Positions 24,097 through 32,020 of a stretch of 42,584 bases of DNA are shown in pieces. This DNA is from Lentibacillus kapialis (GTDB taxonomy: Bacteria > Bacillota > Bacilli > Bacillales > Amphibacillaceae): positions 1-42,584 of the forward strand of contig NZ_BMNQ01000029.1 of assembly GCF_014646635.1 (NCBI RefSeq), in the 5' to 3' direction. How positions within the stretch are numbered: position 1 is the first letter of the stretch; every line of letters begins with the position of its first letter. Position numbers and translations under genes: made by a program. Below the pieces are notes generated by a model that saw only the letters and a list, made by a program, of their open reading frames with translations, had not been told where the DNA came from and searched no databases.

Positions 24097-26016
24097 TTGG
24101 AGTCACAGAATGTTAACCAAGACAGTTTAGAAAAAACATGGCAATCGAAAATTTTAAAGTATATTGGTGTTATTTCAGCAGTGATTTTATCAATATTTCA
24201 TTTGTATACTGCCTATTCAGGTATATTCATTACTGCCATTGTGCATTACTCTATTCATTTATTACTAGTTGCAGTAATCTTTCTGACTATAACTAAACCC
24301 TTGAGTAAAGTTAATAAACATCTAATATGGCTGGACCTTTTGTTTTTGACCTTGGCAGCGTACTCAATTGGCTATGTCATCTTTAATTATTATGAAATCC
24401 TATCTATTATGGGACCTACTACAATGAGTTTGGAACAAAAACTCTCTGCTACAGTAATATTGCTTCTGGTATTATATGCAGCATTTAGAATCAACAAAGC
24501 TTTTTTTATCCTGAGTATATTAATGCTGCTTTATGGACTCTTTGGAAATAACCTTGGAGGCCCTTTTCAGCACGCAGGTATGAGTATTGAACGACTCGTA
24601 TACTTGATTTCTTATACTACGGACGGGGTTTTTGGTGTAGCTCTGGGTATCTCAGCCACATATCTATTTATTTTCATCTTCTTTGGTGTTGTTTTGGAGA
24701 AGACCGGAACAGGAGATTTTATCCTTAAAGCCTCTCAAGCTTTGGTTGGAAAGTATGTAGGTGGGTCTGCAAAAACATCAGTTATAGCAAGTGCAGGGAT
24801 GGGGTCTGTTGTAGGTAGTTCAGTAGGGAATGTAGTATCAACAGGGTCATTAACTATACCTGTGATGAAAAAGTCAGGGTTCAGGCCTCACATCGCTGGT
24901 GCAGTTGAGTCAGTTGCCTCTGAAGGAGGGCAAATATTACCACCTATATTAGGTGCTGGAGCTTTTATAATGGCAACGATGACCGGGATACCTTATGTGG
25001 ATATAGTTGTAGCCGCGACAATTCCTGCTCTTTTGTATTTTATTTCTGTTTTGACTGTTGTCGATTTTGAATCAAGAAAATTTAATATAAAAGGATTAAC
25101 CAAAGATAGATTGCCTGACTTTAAAAAAGCATTTAAAGAGAAAGGTCATCTATTAATCTCAGTTGGAATCTTGGTTTATCTCTTATTATTTGATGGAATG
25201 GGAATTATGAAAGCTGGTTTTTTTGCAATCATTTCATTACTCTTGCTAGCGATGCTTCGCGAAGAAACTCGTTTAAAATTTACTGATTTTATTAGGATAT
25301 TAATTGATGGCGCAATCGGAGCGATTGAAATAGCAATCATTTGTGCAACTATGGGTATAATTACAGGCGTTGTAGTATTTAGCGGAATTGGTGCAAGACT
25401 TAGCGAAATTATTATAGGTCTAAGCGGTGGAGACATTTTCTTGACATTAATTGCCGCAATGGTTGTTTCCATTATTTTAGGAATGGGCTTGCCCACCCCG
25501 GTAGCTTATCTGATGTCCGCACTTTTTGTAGCGCCTGCCTTAGTGGATATTGGAGTTCCAGTATTAGCTGCACATCTATTCTTGTTCTATTTTGCAGTTA
25601 AATCAGGAACAACTCCACCTATTGCAATAGTTGCGGTGGTTGCTTCGAATATTGCAAAAGCAAACTGGTTTAAAACGGCGATTGCGGCAAGTTTATTTTC
25701 TTTACCAAGTTTCGTTATTGCCTATGCGTTTGTCTTTCAACCTGCATTATTGTTTGAAGGATCCTGGAGCAATATTTTGTTAACATTTATGACCGCTTTA
25801 ATCGCAGTAATAGGAATTACAGGAGGAATCCAAGGCTGGTGGTTGAGAAAATCTAATTGGATAGAAAGAGGGGGGCTAATTGTTTTTTCAATATGTACAA
25901 TATTTCCAAACACAATTTTAACCATCATAGGCGTTCTAGGTATAATAGTAATAACCTTCTATCAATACATGGGGTTAAAAAACACTGCGTTTAAAGGTTA
26001 TGAAAATACTATATAA
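24097..26016 (+). CDS. TRAP transporter, fused 4TM/12TM permease (TAXI type)
   Basis: Large membrane protein of 639 residues, in which the small DctQ-like part (about 1-150) is joined to the DctM-like permease. The permease part has Ala-Gly-Met-Gly-Ser-Val-Val-Gly-Ser-Ser, Ser-Glu-Gly-Gly-Gln-Ile-Leu-Pro-Pro-Ile, and Lys-Ser-Gly-Thr-Thr-Pro-Pro-Ile-Ala, all characteristic of fused TAXI-TRAP permeases. These are sodium- or proton-coupled secondary importers of organic acids that need an extracytoplasmic receptor. The start is TTG 24097 after AAGTGAGGTG. The receptor gene follows after 20 bases, the reverse of the more common order with the receptor first. A promoter and a palindromic operator lie upstream. 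Confidence 0.9.
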   Translation: MESQNVNQDSLEKTWQSKILKYIGVISAVILSIFHLYTAYSGIFITAIVHYSIHLLLVAVIFLTITKPLSKVNKHLIWLDLLFLTLAAYSIGYVIFNYYEILSIMGPTTMSLEQKLSATVILLLVLYAAFRINKAFFILSILMLLYGLFGNNLGGPFQHAGMSIERLVYLISYTTDGVFGVALGISATYLFIFIFFGVVLEKTGTGDFILKASQALVGKYVGGSAKTSVIASAGMGSVVGSSVGNVVSTGSLTIPVMKKSGFRPHIAGAVESVASEGGQILPPILGAGAFIMATMTGIPYVDIVVAATIPALLYFISVLTVVDFESRKFNIKGLTKDRLPDFKKAFKEKGHLLISVGILVYLLLFDGMGIMKAGFFAIISLLLLAMLREETRLKFTDFIRILIDGAIGAIEIAIICATMGIITGVVVFSGIGARLSEIIIGLSGGDIFLTLIAAMVVSIILGMGLPTPVAYLMSALFVAPALVDIGVPVLAAHLFLFYFAVKSGTTPPIAIVAVVASNIAKANWFKTAIAASLFSLPSFVIAYAFVFQPALLFEGSWSNILLTFMTALIAVIGITGGIQGWWLRKSNWIERGGLIVFSICTIFPNTILTIIGVLGIIVITFYQYMGLKNTAFKGYENTI

Positions 26017-26036
26017 AAAGTAAGGAGTGAATTAAA

Positions 26037-27011
26037 TTGAAAAAATATCTGTTACTGATGGTTGGTTTATTGTTTATAGTTGGCTGTAGCTCGGAAAGCG
26101 ATGGAAACGCTGAAGATGGGGACACTACCCAATGGGCGATGGGAACCTCTTCTTCCGGATCGAGTCCCTATGTTCTTGGTTCTTCAATAAGTAACGTTAT
26201 AAATAAAAATAGTGATATACTGAATTTATCTGCTCAAGTTACAGGTGGATATGAAGAAAATTTCTCTTTAATAGAAAGCGGAAATGTAGACGTAGCGCAG
26301 CAAAACTTATACCAATATAATCTAGCCTATTCAGGGGAAGGCGTATATGAAGGTAAAGAAAAAAAGAATGTAAGTGCCTTGTTTAATGCGTCCATAATGC
26401 CGGTGCAAATTGCAGTGTTGGCAGAATCAAACATTGAAAGCTATAAAGACTTAGAAGGAACTCGGTTTAATATGGGCGCTCCAAGACAGGCTACGCATAA
26501 TGTTGCTTCAATTTATTTAGATACAATTGGCCTTTCTAAAGAAAAAGATATTGAAGCTGGTGTGCAATCAACGGGCGATGCAGCCGCAGCTCTTCGAGAT
26601 GATCAACAAGATGCTGTCTTTCTACTTTCTAACGTACCTCATTCGGGACTGATTGAAACTGCTTCTACTAAACCAATAGACTTGGTCTCTATTGAAGGCG
26701 AAATGGCGGATAAGTTTATCGAGAATTTAAATAATTCAGTTGTTAAGACAACAATTCCTGCGGATACTTATGAAGGTCAAACAGAGGATGTTGAAACTGT
26801 AGCTTTCCCTATTGTGCTTTACGTGGATGAGAGTGCTTCTGAAGAAGTAGTATATGAATTCACAAAGACATTTTGGGAGAATCTCGAGCAATTGCAAGAG
26901 GAATTGCCAGCTACTGAAAATCTGACTCGGGATTTAGCAACTGAAGGAATTCAAGCACCACTTCATCCAGGTGCAGAAAAATATTTCAAAGAAACAGGAA
27001 TGATGGAGTAG
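26037..27011 (+). CDS. TAXI-family TRAP transporter solute receptor, lipoprotein
   Basis: Extracytoplasmic solute receptor of 324 residues. The signal peptide ends in the lipobox Leu-Phe-Ile-Val-Gly-Cys near residue 17, so the protein is membrane-anchored outside the cell. The mature part starts with the TAXI-type strand Trp-Ala-Met-Gly-Thr-Ser-Ser-Ser-Gly-Ser-Ser-Pro-Tyr and has Glu-Ser-Gly-Asn-Val-Asp-Val-Ala-Gln-Gln and Gly-Ala-Pro-Arg-Gln-Ala-Thr-His. The TTG start at 26037 has AAGGAGTG upstream. It feeds the fused permease encoded just before it. The ligand is unknown; TAXI receptors are poorly studied, with glutamate-like and other carboxylate ligands reported. A weak hairpin (ATCTCTTT/AAAGAGAT, 27034-27060) follows. 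Confidence 0.87.
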   Translation: MKKYLLLMVGLLFIVGCSSESDGNAEDGDTTQWAMGTSSSGSSPYVLGSSISNVINKNSDILNLSAQVTGGYEENFSLIESGNVDVAQQNLYQYNLAYSGEGVYEGKEKKNVSALFNASIMPVQIAVLAESNIESYKDLEGTRFNMGAPRQATHNVASIYLDTIGLSKEKDIEAGVQSTGDAAAALRDDQQDAVFLLSNVPHSGLIETASTKPIDLVSIEGEMADKFIENLNNSVVKTTIPADTYEGQTEDVETVAFPIVLYVDESASEEVVYEFTKTFWENLEQLQEELPATENLTRDLATEGIQAPLHPGAEKYFKETGMME

Positions 27012-27135
27012 TTAAAATGAATATAAAGGGGGCATCTCTTTCTGAAAAACAAAAAGAGATATTGTCTCATCAACATGAACTTTTCTAACTTGAAGTTAAA
27101 TTTATTAATACAAAATACTATAGGCGGTGTATTTC

Positions 27136-27804
27136 TTGGTTTCGATTACCACTTCAAGCGTAACAACACAAGTTACGGATGCGATAAGAGATGCGATAAT
27201 AAAGGGCAAATATAAACCAGGCGAGAAATTATCAGAGGCTTTACTATCAGAGTACTACGAGGTTAGCAGAACACCTATTAGAGAGGCCTTTAAACGACTT
27301 AGTATTGAAGGGTTAGTAGAAGTGAAGCCCCGTGTAGGGACTCGTGTTACTAAGCCTACAGAAAAGGAATTGACCGAACTATTTGCTGTCAAAGAAGTTT
27401 TAGAGGGTCTTGCTGCGAAATTGTTAGCTGAAAAGGAGAACAATACAGGTATAGAGCAATTGGAACATTCGATTAAAAGGATGGAAGATGCATTAGAAAG
27501 CTCTGACTACAATATATTTGTAGAAGCAAACGATAATTTTCACAAATTCATCAGAGCTGAATCGGAAAACTCTAAATTGAATTTTTTTCTTAATTCACTG
27601 CTAAATCAAATTTCTTATAATAGATATGTTCATTTAAGTATTGAACAACCTAATAGGTTAGAAGAATCAATAATGGAGCATAAAAGGGTTTTAGCGGCAA
27701 TTAAAAGTTCAAATCCCGCAGAAGCTGAAAAGTATATGCGTGAACATGTAAAGGCTAGTGGCCAGGTACTCAAAAAAGGAGTAGCTAAGGAATTATATGA
27801 ATAG
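27136..27804 (+). CDS. GntR-family regulator with FCD domain
   Basis: Regulator of 222 residues. The winged helix (about 8-75) has Asp-Ala-Ile-Arg-Asp-Ala-Ile-Ile, Pro-Gly-Glu-Lys-Leu-Ser-Glu, and Val-Ser-Arg-Thr-Pro-Ile-Arg-Glu-Ala, then a wing with Arg-Val-Gly-Thr-Arg-Val. The rest is an all-helical FCD ligand domain with Asn-Asp-Asn-Phe-His, part of the usual metal or ligand site. I prefer TTG 27136, six bases after GGCGGTG, over GTG 27127, which is itself part of that site. Its gene lies between the transporter genes and the two enzyme genes of the unit, 25 bases before the AA_synth-family gene. It probably controls this unit through the palindrome at 24006. Confidence 0.88.
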   Translation: MVSITTSSVTTQVTDAIRDAIIKGKYKPGEKLSEALLSEYYEVSRTPIREAFKRLSIEGLVEVKPRVGTRVTKPTEKELTELFAVKEVLEGLAAKLLAEKENNTGIEQLEHSIKRMEDALESSDYNIFVEANDNFHKFIRAESENSKLNFFLNSLLNQISYNRYVHLSIEQPNRLEESIMEHKRVLAAIKSSNPAEAEKYMREHVKASGQVLKKGVAKELYE

Positions 27805-27829
27805 GAATATTTTAAGGAGGTTTATATTT

Positions 27830-28408
27830 ATGTTAAAAGTTAGAAAGACTTTAACGGTTGAAGAGGAAACAATGATTGAGGGAGGAAAAACAGTTGAGGA
27901 ACCCATTAAAATGGTTGCGGCAATAGCTGTCATTGAGAACCCATGGGGTGGTCAAGGTTTTGTCGAAGATTTAAAACCTAAAATAAATCAGTATGCACCT
28001 GAGCTGGGTGAACTGTTAGTTAAAAACTTATTAGACACAATTGGTGGACCTGAGGAGGTTCAGGCATTTGGAAAGGCTGCGACGGTGGGAGTAGAAGGGG
28101 AGATAGAGCATGCCTCAGCATATATTCATACTTTGAAGTTTGGAAATAAATTTAGAGATGCTGTAAATGGTACGAGTATTTTAAGTTTCACAAATAAACG
28201 TGCAGGTCCTGGTTCAAATATAACTATCCCTATGGTCCATAAAACTGATGAATCTAAGCGGTCTCATTATCTTACATTTGAGGTAAACTTGGCAGACGCT
28301 CCGAGATCTAACGAGATCGTAGTAGCAATCGGCGCTGCCAATGGAGGACGACCACATCCAAGAACAGGAGATAGACATACGGATATGAAAGAAATGGGAT
28401 TGGATTAG
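27830..28408 (+). CDS. amino acid synthesis (AA_synth) family protein
   Basis: Cytosolic protein of 192 residues resembling the AA_synth (formerly DUF) family, whose biochemical function is not established. Recognisable features are an N-terminal Arg-Lys-Thr-Leu-Thr-Val-Glu-Glu, Ile-Glu-Asn-Pro-Trp followed by a Gly-Gly-Gln-Gly-Phe turn, Gly-Lys-Ala-Ala-Thr-Val-Gly near the centre, Glu-His-Ala-Ser-Ala, and a C-terminal Gly-Gly-Arg-Pro-His-Pro-Arg. ATG 27830 has AAGGAGG nine bases upstream; the frame is open from 27797, overlapping the regulator gene, but lacks a site there. It sits between the FCD regulator and the hydrolase, 8 bases before the latter. The context suggests an enzyme or accessory of an organic-acid or amide breakdown route, not amino acid synthesis. 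Confidence 0.78.
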   Translation: MLKVRKTLTVEEETMIEGGKTVEEPIKMVAAIAVIENPWGGQGFVEDLKPKINQYAPELGELLVKNLLDTIGGPEEVQAFGKAATVGVEGEIEHASAYIHTLKFGNKFRDAVNGTSILSFTNKRAGPGSNITIPMVHKTDESKRSHYLTFEVNLADAPRSNEIVVAIGAANGGRPHPRTGDRHTDMKEMGLD

Positions 28409-28416
28409 GTGAGTAT

Positions 28417-29211
28417 ATGAGTGAAGGTTATATAAGAAGAATTAACTTTATTGAGAAAGGAAATGGACCTCCTGTTATATTAATACATGGTGTGGGTCTT
28501 GACCACACCATGTTTCGTCATCAAATTGACTTTCTCTCTCTCTCTTATAAGGTGATAGCCTACGATATGTTAGGTCATGGGAAATCAGAAAATCCTGATG
28601 GAAGCTACCAATTATTACATTTCGTTGATCAACTAAATCAGCTACTCATGGAATTGAAAATTGAAAGAGTCAATATAGTTGGATTTTCAATGGGGGCAAT
28701 GGTTGCTCAGTTATTTGCTATACGTTTCCCCGAAAAAGTAATTTCTCTTTGTATTATGAGCGCTGTTGCAAATAGAAATGAGGAACAACAACAAAATATC
28801 ATGAAAAGAGTGGAACAAGTTAAAGAGAACGGACATTTATCAACTATAGATGCCGCACTTTCCAGGTGGTTTACCCAATATTTTGCTCTTGTTAACACAG
28901 ATTTAGTAAATGAAGTAAGATCAACTCTCGAGAATAATGACTCAGAGGCATATTTAAAGGCATATTCACTGTTTGCTTTATCAGATCAGGATTTATGGCA
29001 CCAGTTAGGTTCGATCACATCTCCTACCTTAATTGTAACTGGTGAGAAGGATACAGGGTCCACCCCTGACATGGCCATGCAAATTGGGGAAAAGATTCAC
29101 AATTCCAGAGTTGTGATTGTTCCATTTGTTAAACATATGCTGCCCATGGAAGGGAAAAAAGAGCTTGAGCATCACTTATTAAAATTTTTGAATGAAAATA
29201 ATTTTAACTAG
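28417..29211 (+). CDS. alpha/beta hydrolase (enol-lactonase/esterase-like)
   Basis: Cytosolic hydrolase of 264 residues with the standard fold. Ile-Leu-Ile-His-Gly-Val-Gly near residue 25 forms the oxyanion hole. The nucleophile elbow is Gly-Phe-Ser-Met-Gly near residue 91. The acid is Asp in Val-Thr-Gly-Glu-Lys-Asp near 214, and His in Val-Lys-His-Met-Leu-Pro near 244 completes the triad. It resembles 3-oxoadipate enol-lactonases and similar esterases that open lactones or esters of small acids. The start at 28417 follows TAGGTGAG, overlapping the previous stop. It is the last gene of the TRAP unit; an IS5-type element begins two bases after its stop codon, so the original downstream end of the operon may have been changed. 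Confidence 0.87.
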   Translation: MSEGYIRRINFIEKGNGPPVILIHGVGLDHTMFRHQIDFLSLSYKVIAYDMLGHGKSENPDGSYQLLHFVDQLNQLLMELKIERVNIVGFSMGAMVAQLFAIRFPEKVISLCIMSAVANRNEEQQQNIMKRVEQVKENGHLSTIDAALSRWFTQYFALVNTDLVNEVRSTLENNDSEAYLKAYSLFALSDQDLWHQLGSITSPTLIVTGEKDTGSTPDMAMQIGEKIHNSRVVIVPFVKHMLPMEGKKELEHHLLKFLNENNFN

Positions 29212-29213
29212 TT

Positions 29214-30821
29214 AGGGGTTGCTGAACGATTTTCAAACAGCCCATTTTAGTTCTGCAGAAACTCCAAAACATCGTAGTAAAAAATGATAAAAAAGAAGGC
29301 GGAGTCTGCGCTCCAGGTTCATCACCAGCAGTTGTATGGAAATGACCGTCTCACTTGTTTGTTGAAGGCGTGCGAAAATAAGCCCCATTCCATAGTGGCG
29401 ATTGCCTTCGATTTCGTTTCGTTCCGCGGCATCCTGTTTGACCAGTTGTTTTTGTATTTGGGCCTTATCTTTCGATGGACGTCCAAGGGCAGGACCACTG
29501 AGACGGATCCCTTTTTACTTACAGTATTGACGGTTCTCACGGTTTCGATAGATCTGATCGGCAAGTATGGCTTCCGGATAATGACCAAACCGGCTTTTAT
29601 ACCTTTCGGCAGACTCTTGAAGCGTCGTGCCTTCGTTGTAGTTGTCCCAGCCAAGGTTATCCATCAATGAATAGCCGTTCATCCAGCTGACGGAAACCTT
29701 GGCGCCAAATTCCGTGCCGGCTTTGGTCTTGCCGCGCGCAATCGGACGTACATGGGGCTGTGAAATACTGACGATCCGATCATCGATATGCTTTGAGCGT
29801 TTATCATACATGTCACGCTGCTGACGGCACAATTCACTAATAACCAAGATTGCTTGTATTCCTGCTTTGTCAATAACGATAAATGGCTCTCTTCCTTGAG
29901 TTTGGAGACAATTTTTAAATCCCGTTCAACGAATCCTAGCTGTTTTCCAATCGCTTTGCGCATTTTTCTGGTCTTTGGTTTACGCTGTTTGGCAACACTT
30001 TTCGGGCCTTCTGACGATATGTGCGGGGCTTTTTCTTCTTTCCGCGATGCGGTGCATGCAGCACATAAATGATATGTTCTAATTTTTCACGTGCTTCATT
30101 TAAAAGACCAAGGTCCGTTGGATAGGCGATATCTGTAGGCGAACAAGTCGCGTCCAGAAGCAACTTCCTTTGATTGGCGGACTGATCATGATTTGGTTGC
30201 GAATCAGCGTTTTTTGTGGATGAACTCCCCGATGGTGGGGCATCGTTATCATCTGAATCATCACCCTGATCATCAACCTCCAGATTTCTTCCCAGTTCTT
30301 CCATAACGATTGCTTCGTTCAATTGATTGATCATGTCTGCATCAGGCTGCTTGCGAAAGTGCGTCATCATGGAAGCGTCGAAAGGAGGCTCTTCCTGAAA
30401 TTCGGGCAGGTCAATAAAGTATTGAAGATAGGGGATTTCCGTGAACACTTCAACCGTATCCTGGTCACTTAGCCCTTTGCGTTGTTAAATGTACAACGCA
30501 TCGAGAGCCATACGAACACTGAATACCTGCTGGCCACGGGATGATCGTTTCATCGTATTGGCATAGGTCTCTTCGAATGTCCACCATGGAATAAGGGTTG
30601 CAAGTTTGACCCAACGATTGTTTTTATTCAATTTGCCGCCAAATGGAAGGAAAAAGTCCTCTGGTAAAACAAGCTGGTTTTCGGTCATTTTATACATGCT
30701 TCATTGCCTCCAAGTGCAAAGGGTTTTTAAGTAAATCTTAGAAAAGTCCTTGCATCTATATTCGACATAAATCGTCTGAATTCCTTGTTATGAGTGAATT
30801 TTTGTTTGTTCAGCAGTCCCT
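29214..30821 (-). mobile_element. IS5-family-like insertion sequence, decayed
   Basis: Imperfect inverted repeats bound the element: AGGGGTTGCTGAAC at 29214-29227 and the complement of 30808-30821 (AGGGACTGCTGAAC), 12 of 14 matching. AGTT occurs directly outside both ends (29210-29213 and 30822-30825), a likely 4-bp target duplication. Length is about 1.6 kb with one broken transposase on the minus strand. Confidence 0.75.
29233..30697 (-). pseudogene. broken IS5-family DDE transposase
   Basis: The N-terminus from ATG (A at 30697, GGAGG upstream) has the DUF772-type segment with Arg-Met-Ala-Leu-Asp-Ala-Leu and Tyr-Leu-Gln-Tyr-Phe-Ile. A TAA at 30485-30487 interrupts it in frame. Coding continues through an Asp/Ser-rich insertion and the catalytic Asp of Leu-Leu-Leu-Asp-Ala-Thr-Cys. 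It changes frame near 30000 (one A missing from a run) and again near 29855. It then reads Ala-Lys-Val-Ser-Val-Ser-Trp, meets a second in-frame TAA at 29515-29517, and ends at about 29233 after Glu-Gly-Asn-Arg-His-Tyr-Gly, where the last acid lies. Two stops and two frameshifts mean it is dead. Confidence 0.8.
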
Positions 30822-31002
30822 AGTTATTCTGATAATAGTTATAGAACTGATTAAGTGTTACAGTGTTTTCGCTAAGCCAAAACGACCGAAAGTTGACGGT
30901 TATGCCTGGCCAGAAGTAGACTAATATAATAACCGAGGATTAACCCTGAGAAAGGAAGGACGCCCCAAATTAAGGAATTAGTGATTGATTAATGGCAAAA
31001 AC

Positions 31003-31026
31003 AAAACCCCGTCATTACGGGGTTCT
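31003..31026 (-). terminator. terminator of the small Cys-rich protein gene
   Basis: AACCCCG (31005-31011) and CGGGGTT (31018-31024) form the stem; on the minus strand a T-rich tail follows. The gene's stop codon (31015-31017) lies in the loop. Confidence 0.75.
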
Positions 31027-31200
31027 TACACTCTCAAAAAAATCATATTTGTTTGTTATCTCTCTGTAACTCCCAACGTCTTTAATTTGCTCGGAGTTCT
31101 TATTATAACACTTACGGTGTGTGGTGCCATTCCCTTCATCCAGCAAAACCACATCATCATTTTTATAAATTTCCCCACAAACAGGACAATGCATTTTCAT
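31015..31200 (-). CDS. small Cys-rich (zinc-ribbon-like) protein of unknown function
   Basis: A 61-residue protein. It starts Met-Lys-Met-His-Cys-Pro-Val-Cys-Gly and has His-Arg-Lys-Cys-Tyr about 26 residues later, so Cys-X2-Cys with His-X2-Cys could bind one zinc. The C-terminal half is charged and ends Ser-Val-Arg-Thr-Pro. I choose ATG with A at 31200 because GGGTGAG lies four bases upstream; a TTG 12 bases earlier lacks a site. The stop codon sits inside its terminator hairpin. I have seen similar short proteins as hypothetical in Bacillaceae, but I know no function. It lies between the dead IS5 element and a long gene-free stretch. Confidence 0.65.
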   Translation of the reverse strand: MKMHCPVCGEIYKNDDVVLLDEGNGTTHRKCYNKNSEQIKDVGSYREITNKYDFFESVRTP

Positions 31201-31576
31201 TTTCTCACCCAATATTGTTGGTTAATTATAGTACAGTTTAATATATCGGATTTAAAAGATATTTCTCATTTTATAACCGGTCACAATTTTGGTAACGTCC
31301 GTATCGAAACAATTTGAGATGAACTGAAGCAGAATCGATAATATTCACCTAAACAACTTTTATAGCCTGATACGGTTTCCGGTACTAGTGCTCTTCATTT
31401 TTTGTAGAAAATTTAAAAATATATTAGACGAAAGCACAAAGTGGACATGTAATCATATTTAAATTTCTTAAAAAAACCTGTGATAAACATGTGTAATATA
31501 CAAGAAATATACAAAAGTACCTTTAAATCCCTGTTTTAAAGTATATACCAGTTCTCAAAGCAACCATGCTGTGTCA

Positions 31577-31614
31577 AAGCTCTCTTTCCTGTGCGGGGAA
31601 GAGAGCTTTTTTAA
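31577..31614 (+). terminator. strong orphan terminator
   Basis: AAGCTCTCTT at 31577-31586 pairs perfectly with AAGAGAGCTT at 31599-31608, followed by TTTT and AATTT. No gene reads into it from the left for over 350 bases, so it may end a small RNA transcribed from about 31.3 kb. Confidence 0.65.
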
Positions 31615-31740
31615 TTTAATGCTTTTTCAGTAAGCGGTTTTCTAAAAAAATGTTGCCATTTCTATTATCTCAAGAGTGAAACCTTATTTAACAAATTCTA
31701 TAAAATACGACACAATGATAATGGTTGAGTGCTATAAAAT

Positions 31741-31810
31741 CGCTGCGGAAATACACGCCGCGCACCATAGAGCGGCTGGTGAGCCCGCGGAAAGAGAGTA
31801 TATTCCAGCT
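31741..31810 (-). repeat. interspersed palindromic repeat of Bacillaceae type
   Basis: A GC-rich island in AT-rich DNA. GCCGC (31757-31761) and GCGGC (31772-31776) form a hairpin, and CGCTGCGG/CCGCGG words mark the two ends. On the minus strand it reads like the TTCCGCGGGCTCACCAGCC-type repeats I know from many Bacillaceae genomes. Family recognition is from memory. Confidence 0.45.
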
Positions 31811-32020
31811 GTGTCATTAGAGATTCTCGCTAAATGCTGCAAACGAACGCTACTTGTTTGTCGCGGTTTCTATCAATTGCAGTGGGAAAAACCAAGGTAT
31901 AACGAAAAGAGTCTCATTTCAGTAAAGTAATCGTTTATGTTTTTGTCCGTATAAGCATTTCATTTCATGGTGATTCCCTGTATCATGAACATAACGAAAA
32001 TAGGCAGGAGGTGTCCCATA

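Larger units (their letters stand above)
31201..32020. other. gene-free stretch with terminator and repeat
   Basis: About 800 bases without a convincing gene. It contains an orphan terminator (31577-31614) and a Bacillaceae-type repeat (31741-31810), listed separately. An 84-codon open frame from 31676 runs through the repeat and is not protein-like. The part 31320-31560 is AT-rich and shows nothing else definite. Confidence 0.5.

Noticed and set aside
29322-29654. 110-codon minus-strand frame near the end of the IS5 element
   Set aside because: It is out of frame with the transposase sequence that can be followed across the same bases.
31676-31930. 84-codon frame between the orphan terminator and the acetyltransferase
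   Set aside because: It runs straight through a palindromic repeat, and its composition is not protein-like.
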